Source of the DNA: Chryseobacterium fluminis
GTDB taxonomy: Bacteria > Bacteroidota > Bacteroidia > Flavobacteriales > Weeksellaceae
DNA length: 64,000 nt
NCBI RefSeq assembly: GCF_026314945.1
Contig: NZ_CP111121.1
Location: 186,001-250,000, forward strand
Direction: 5' to 3'
Of this stretch, positions 61,047 to 64,000 are shown one piece after another; position 1 is the first letter of the stretch; every line of letters starts with the position of its first letter. Below the pieces are notes generated by a model, which searched no databases, was not told the DNA's origin, and saw only the letters and a program-made list of their open reading frames with translations. The translations under genes and the position numbers were made by a program.

Positions 61047-61113
61047 ACTAAAAAGTCAATATTCATCGTTGTATAAAAGATTTTCATTAACTTTAATTTA
61101 AATTTTCCATTTC

Positions 61114-61542
61114 ATGAATTACACAAATTCAAATTCTGGCGCGATAATAAGAGATATTGTTTTATTAATAGTAAGGGTTTTTGTAGGATTTGCCATGCTG
61201 TCTCACGGTTTTCCAAAGCTTCAGATGCTGCTGGAAGGCGGTAAGATCGAATTTTTTGACTTCCTGGGAATGGGCCCGCAGATATCACTGATTCTTACTA
61301 TTATTGCTGAATTTGTCTGCTCGATTCTTCTGATTTTAGGACTGTTTTCAAGAGTGGCCCTGGGGTTTCTGATTTTTACAATGATTATTGCAGGCTTTGT
61401 CGTACATGGAGCCGATCCGTTTGAAAAAAGAGAATTAAGCATGATTTATTTATCGGTTTATCTCCTTTTAATGACTTTCGGAGTAGGAAAATTTTCTGTC
61501 GATGAGATGATCGCAAAAAGGAAACGGGCTACAGACTGGTAG
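61114..61542 (+). CDS. DoxX-family membrane protein
   Basis: A 142-residue inner-membrane protein with four hydrophobic helices. The start RVFVGFAMLSHGFPKL and the central LGLFSRVALGFLIFTMIIAG are typical of DoxX. Members have been linked to thiol/redox homeostasis and quinone-dependent reactions in other bacteria; the function here is open. It ends before a very strong hairpin terminator at 61602-61634 that it shares with the convergent small peptide gene. Confidence 0.88.
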   Translation: MNYTNSNSGAIIRDIVLLIVRVFVGFAMLSHGFPKLQMLLEGGKIEFFDFLGMGPQISLILTIIAEFVCSILLILGLFSRVALGFLIFTMIIAGFVVHGADPFEKRELSMIYLSVYLLLMTFGVGKFSVDEMIAKRKRATDW

Positions 61543-61601
61543 CGATGATCTCAGGCAGGCATCGTTTATACTACGGATGAATCAGACAGAATATAAAATA
61601 C

Positions 61602-61634
61602 AGCAGGCCGCAAAATTTTGCGGCCTGCTTTTTT
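61602..61634. terminator. Strong bidirectional terminator
   Basis: A 14-bp perfect palindromic stem AGCAGGCCGCAAAA / TTTTGCGGCCTGCT followed by TTTTT. On the minus strand it overlaps the stop of the small peptide gene and is followed by GTATTTTA. Confidence 0.9.
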
Positions 61635-61800
61635 ATGAGGTAAAGCTGCATACAAGATTTCCCGGTATACATGCCCATTTTGGATTTTCATTGTCATCAA
61701 TGCCGGTCAGGCATGGTTTATATCCGTTCGGACACTGCGGAGCACTGCCGCCATAGATGGCTTTTAAATTCCTCTTCAGCAATTTTTTTGAATTTTTCAT
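61633..61800 (-). CDS. Double-glycine leader peptide, bacteriocin-like
   Basis: A 55-codon gene on the minus strand. It starts MKNSKKLLKRNLKAIYGG, a basic leader ending in Gly-Gly at residues 17-18, like the leaders of Chryseobacterium bacteriocin-type peptides that are cleaved by C39-peptidase ABC exporters. The mature part would be 37 residues with four cysteines (Cys23, 30, 44, 51) in the order QCPNGYKPC, WACIPG, LVCSF, so two disulfides are possible. No transporter, modification or immunity gene is adjacent. The stop lies inside the bidirectional terminator. The pattern is convincing; the activity is unknown. Confidence 0.78.
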   Translation of the reverse strand: MKNSKKLLKRNLKAIYGGSAPQCPNGYKPCLTGIDDNENPKWACIPGNLVCSFTS

Positions 61801-61939
61801 AGAATATTTGTTTTATTTGGAGTTCCTAAGATACTGTTTATTTCATAAAATCACCTTATTGTGTTTTATTTTATGGTATTTTTCAGATCAGAACCTTTTA
61901 TTTTTTTTCAGGAGCTTTTTCCTGCTCTCCGCACTCGCT

Positions 61940-61994
61940 ATTTTGTGAATTTGTTGCGGGCCGTCGCAGACGGCCCGCAACAAATTCACAAAAT
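61940..61994. repeat. 26-bp perfect inverted repeat
   Basis: Two 26-base arms (61940-61965 and 61969-61994), containing TTTGTTGCGGGCCGTC and its complement, are separated by only GCA. There is no long T-run on either side, though ATTTT-like ends pair within the stem. It sits between the small peptide gene and a minus-strand coding remnant, whose stop it directly follows. Confidence 0.9.
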
Positions 61995-61998
61995 GAGC

Positions 61999-62130
61999 TC
62001 AGACAATTGCTGCGATCAGGGCTAGGATAACGGTTATCCCTTTTGCTATTTGGAAAAATAAAAAGCAGTTAGCCTTTATGCATCCGGATAATGACCATCC
62101 GTACTGTTTTAGACAGGCCTCATATAAAAG
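61999..62130 (-). pseudogene. C-terminal coding remnant, membrane-anchor-like
   Basis: A minus-strand frame of 43 codons without a start reads YEACLKQYGWSLSGCIKANC then a hydrophobic end FQIAKGITVILALIAAIV and TGA. The hydrophobic tail looks like a real protein end rather than chance. Upstream the frame is closed by TAA at 62131-62133. Probably a decayed gene or a frameshifted small protein. No family assigned. The remaining 62131-62259 holds nothing I can name. Confidence 0.35.
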
Positions 62131-62259
62131 TTATAAGTTTCGAATATTTGATAAAAAATGTGCTTCTCCAACGTATTGCAAAAACAATTTCCCGTTTCTG
62201 TAAAAACTTTAAGCAGACTTATCTTTAATTTTCAGTAATTTCGTGAAAATTGAAATTTA

Positions 62260-64000
62260 ATGAAAATAAAACTAACGATATGTCTTCTTGCATTTCTGAA
62301 CTTCTACAGTGCGCAGGAAAGCATTACCTATCAGAAGCCATCTGCGGAAATTCTTAAACTGGCAGATTATCAGAGGCCTCCAAGTGTTTTAATGAACAGT
62401 AAAAAAGACTGGATTGTCTTCACATACCGTCCGACCTATAAAACATTAGAAGATCTCAGCCAGCAGGAAATGAAGCTGGGTGGATTAAGAATCAATCCCG
62501 TAACGAATATTTCCAGTTCAGCGACATATTCCAACAATATCAAGGTTCGGAAAATGAATGATAAAACCGAAGTCCAGGTTAAGAATCTGCCGTCTGATCC
62601 TAAAATTACCTACACATCATTTTCTCCTGACGAGAAAAAAATGGCCTTTACCCATACCACCGGCAAAGGAGTGGAACTTTGGGTGATAGATCTGGAAACC
62701 GCTACCGCAAAGAAAATCACCAGCGATAACCTGAATGCCAATCTAGGAAGCCCTTATGTGTGGTATAAAGACTCGCAGCATCTGCTGATTAAAACCCTTC
62801 CTCAAAACAGAGCTAACCTCATCGATGCAGGTAAAGATCTTCCGACAGGTCCCATTGTATCGACGGCAGACGGAAAAGTTTCCCAGAACAGAACCTATCA
62901 GGATCTTCTGAAAAATCCGCAGGATGAAAAGAATTTCGAAATTCTTACCGCCTCAGATATTTATAATGTAGATCTAAGCGGAAGCCTTAAAAAGGTGAAA
63001 GAGCAGGATCTGTATTCCGGACTGAGCTTTTCGCCGGACGGAAATTATCTGATGGCAACAACCATTAAAAAACCATTCTCCTATATCGTTCCTCTTAACA
63101 GATTTCCGATGACCACAACGGTTTATGACGTAAACGGAAATGTGATAAAAGTAGTTAACGAAGTTCCTCTGAACGAAATCATGCCGAAAGGTTTCTCGTC
63201 TGTACGAACCGGTAAAAGAGCCATGAGCTGGAGAAGTGACCAGCCCGCAACGTTAGTATATGCGGAAGCGTTAGATGGAGGCGATCAGTCGAAAACAGTA
63301 GATTTCAGAGACGAAATTTTTACATGGGAGGCTCCGTTTACCGGTACTCCGAAATCTTTTTTCAAAACGAAACAGAGATATGAAGACGTAAGCTGGACGA
63401 ACGATCATTATGCGATTGTTTCAGAAGGATGGTATGACACGAGAAATACGAAATCTTTTTTAGTAGACCTCAATAACGGCGAATCAAAAGTCATTGACGA
63501 CAGAAACTACCAGGACGTTTACAGCGATCCGGGACACTTCAATACGGCAAAAAACCAGTACGGAAGATATGTGGTTGATATAAAAGGAGGCAAATCCTAC
63601 CTTATAGGCGACGGCTTTACCAAAGACGGTCAGCATCCGTTTATTGATGAGTTGGATATGAAATCGCTGAAGAAAAAAAGACTTTATACTTCTAATGTCA
63701 AAAATGCCAAAGAAGAAATTATCGATATCTTAAATCCGTCAAAAGGGGAGATCCTAACGACGCAGCAGTCGGCAAGCCAGTATCCGAACTATTTCAAAAA
63801 AAGCATCAAGTCCGGCAAAGCAGAAGCCGTAACCCAGTTTGCCAATCCTTTCGAAAGCATTAAAGGCGTTTATAAAGAAGTAATTACTTACAAAAGAAAT
63901 GATGGCGTGACATTAACGGGTACTCTTTATCTCCCTGCCAACTATGACAGAAAAGCGAAGAAAGAAAAGCTTCCTCTGCTAATCTGGGCATACCCTACAG
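62260..64000 (+). CDS. S9 family peptidase (prolyl-oligopeptidase type), partial
   Basis: The gene starts at ATG 62260 and is open to the window end, giving 580 residues so far; the 3' end is missing. A signal peptide (MKIKLTICLLAFLNFYSAQ) is followed by a beta-propeller domain with TYTSFSPDEKKMAFTHTTGK, GLSFSPDGNYLMAT and YEDVSWTNDHYAIVSEG, then the beginning of the alpha/beta hydrolase domain (YKRNDGVTLTGTLYLPANYD, LPLLIWAYP). The catalytic Ser, Asp and His lie beyond the edge. It resembles bacterial homologues of the glutamyl endopeptidase/S9 group. Periplasmic peptide degradation is expected. Confidence 0.88.
   Translation, partial: MKIKLTICLLAFLNFYSAQESITYQKPSAEILKLADYQRPPSVLMNSKKDWIVFTYRPTYKTLEDLSQQEMKLGGLRINPVTNISSSATYSNNIKVRKMNDKTEVQVKNLPSDPKITYTSFSPDEKKMAFTHTTGKGVELWVIDLETATAKKITSDNLNANLGSPYVWYKDSQHLLIKTLPQNRANLIDAGKDLPTGPIVSTADGKVSQNRTYQDLLKNPQDEKNFEILTASDIYNVDLSGSLKKVKEQDLYSGLSFSPDGNYLMATTIKKPFSYIVPLNRFPMTTTVYDVNGNVIKVVNEVPLNEIMPKGFSSVRTGKRAMSWRSDQPATLVYAEALDGGDQSKTVDFRDEIFTWEAPFTGTPKSFFKTKQRYEDVSWTNDHYAIVSEGWYDTRNTKSFLVDLNNGESKVIDDRNYQDVYSDPGHFNTAKNQYGRYVVDIKGGKSYLIGDGFTKDGQHPFIDELDMKSLKKKRLYTSNVKNAKEEIIDILNPSKGEILTTQQSASQYPNYFKKSIKSGKAEAVTQFANPFESIKGVYKEVITYKRNDGVTLTGTLYLPANYDRKAKKEKLPLLIWAYPT

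Noticed and set aside
61757..61948. 63-codon plus-strand hydrophobic ORF
   Set aside because: It is antisense to the leader of the double-glycine peptide gene and to AT-rich sequence; its phenylalanine/leucine-rich content comes from T-runs.

Overview
The window looks like a chromosomal stretch of a Flavobacteriia member, most likely Chryseobacterium or a close relative. It is AT-rich. Promoters fit the Bacteroidetes pattern (TTTG or TTG, about 20 bases, then TAnnTTTG), and Shine-Dalgarno motifs are scarce. It carries SusC/SusD proteins, a type IX secretion sorting tail, a Bacteroidetes-type VgrG remnant and a Chryseobacterium-style double-glycine leader peptide. No rRNA, tRNA, CRISPR array or intact insertion sequence was found.

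Layout. 1-1.9 kb: decayed reading frames and a small membrane protein. 1.9-9.7 kb: a minus-strand block with two tandem M28 peptidase paralogs (one apparently catalytically dead), a DUF1015 gene, serA and serC, then a 2[4Fe-4S] ferredoxin and a frameshifted LuxC-like acyl-CoA reductase facing away from it. 9.7-19.5 kb: housekeeping and redox genes (Bax inhibitor-1 family, thioredoxin-like protein, 2-Cys peroxiredoxin, aminotransferase, rsmG, an AddB-like nuclease, glutaryl-CoA dehydrogenase). 19.7-33.4 kb: a beta-glucan utilisation locus. An NrtR-type regulator and an MFS sugar transporter diverge from susC-susD-surface glycan-binding lipoprotein-GH30-GH3, followed by a separate GH16-GH30 unit. 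Together these would bind a beta-1,3/1,6-glucan, cut it, import the pieces and release glucose.

33.5-37.2 kb is a gene graveyard: a truncated secreted-protein gene, a transposase remnant, one copy of a ~370-bp dispersed repeat, a lipoprotein gene broken by two frameshifts, and a truncated vgrG. The second copy of the repeat lies at 44.8-45.2 kb. 37.3-49 kb: fabI, a LEA-like protein, a secreted YadA-head-repeat protein, a nucleoside phosphorylase, a dihaem cytochrome c peroxidase, a PhoX-like protein with a type IX sorting tail, a leucine-rich-repeat protein and a SUI1 factor. 49-55.4 kb: gpmI, acyl-ACP desaturase, HAD hydrolase, map, a methyltransferase, an SMR exporter and a Crp-type regulator. 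55.5-60 kb: a LacI-controlled ketose cluster (PfkB kinase, FHS permease, TIM-barrel epimerase) with matching palindromic operators. 60-64 kb: era, DoxX, a small double-glycine peptide gene not covered by longer ORFs, a 26-bp perfect hairpin, and the start of an S9 peptidase cut by the window edge.

Several genes are broken by single-base indels or single in-frame stops. Real decay and sequencing error cannot be told apart from one sequence.
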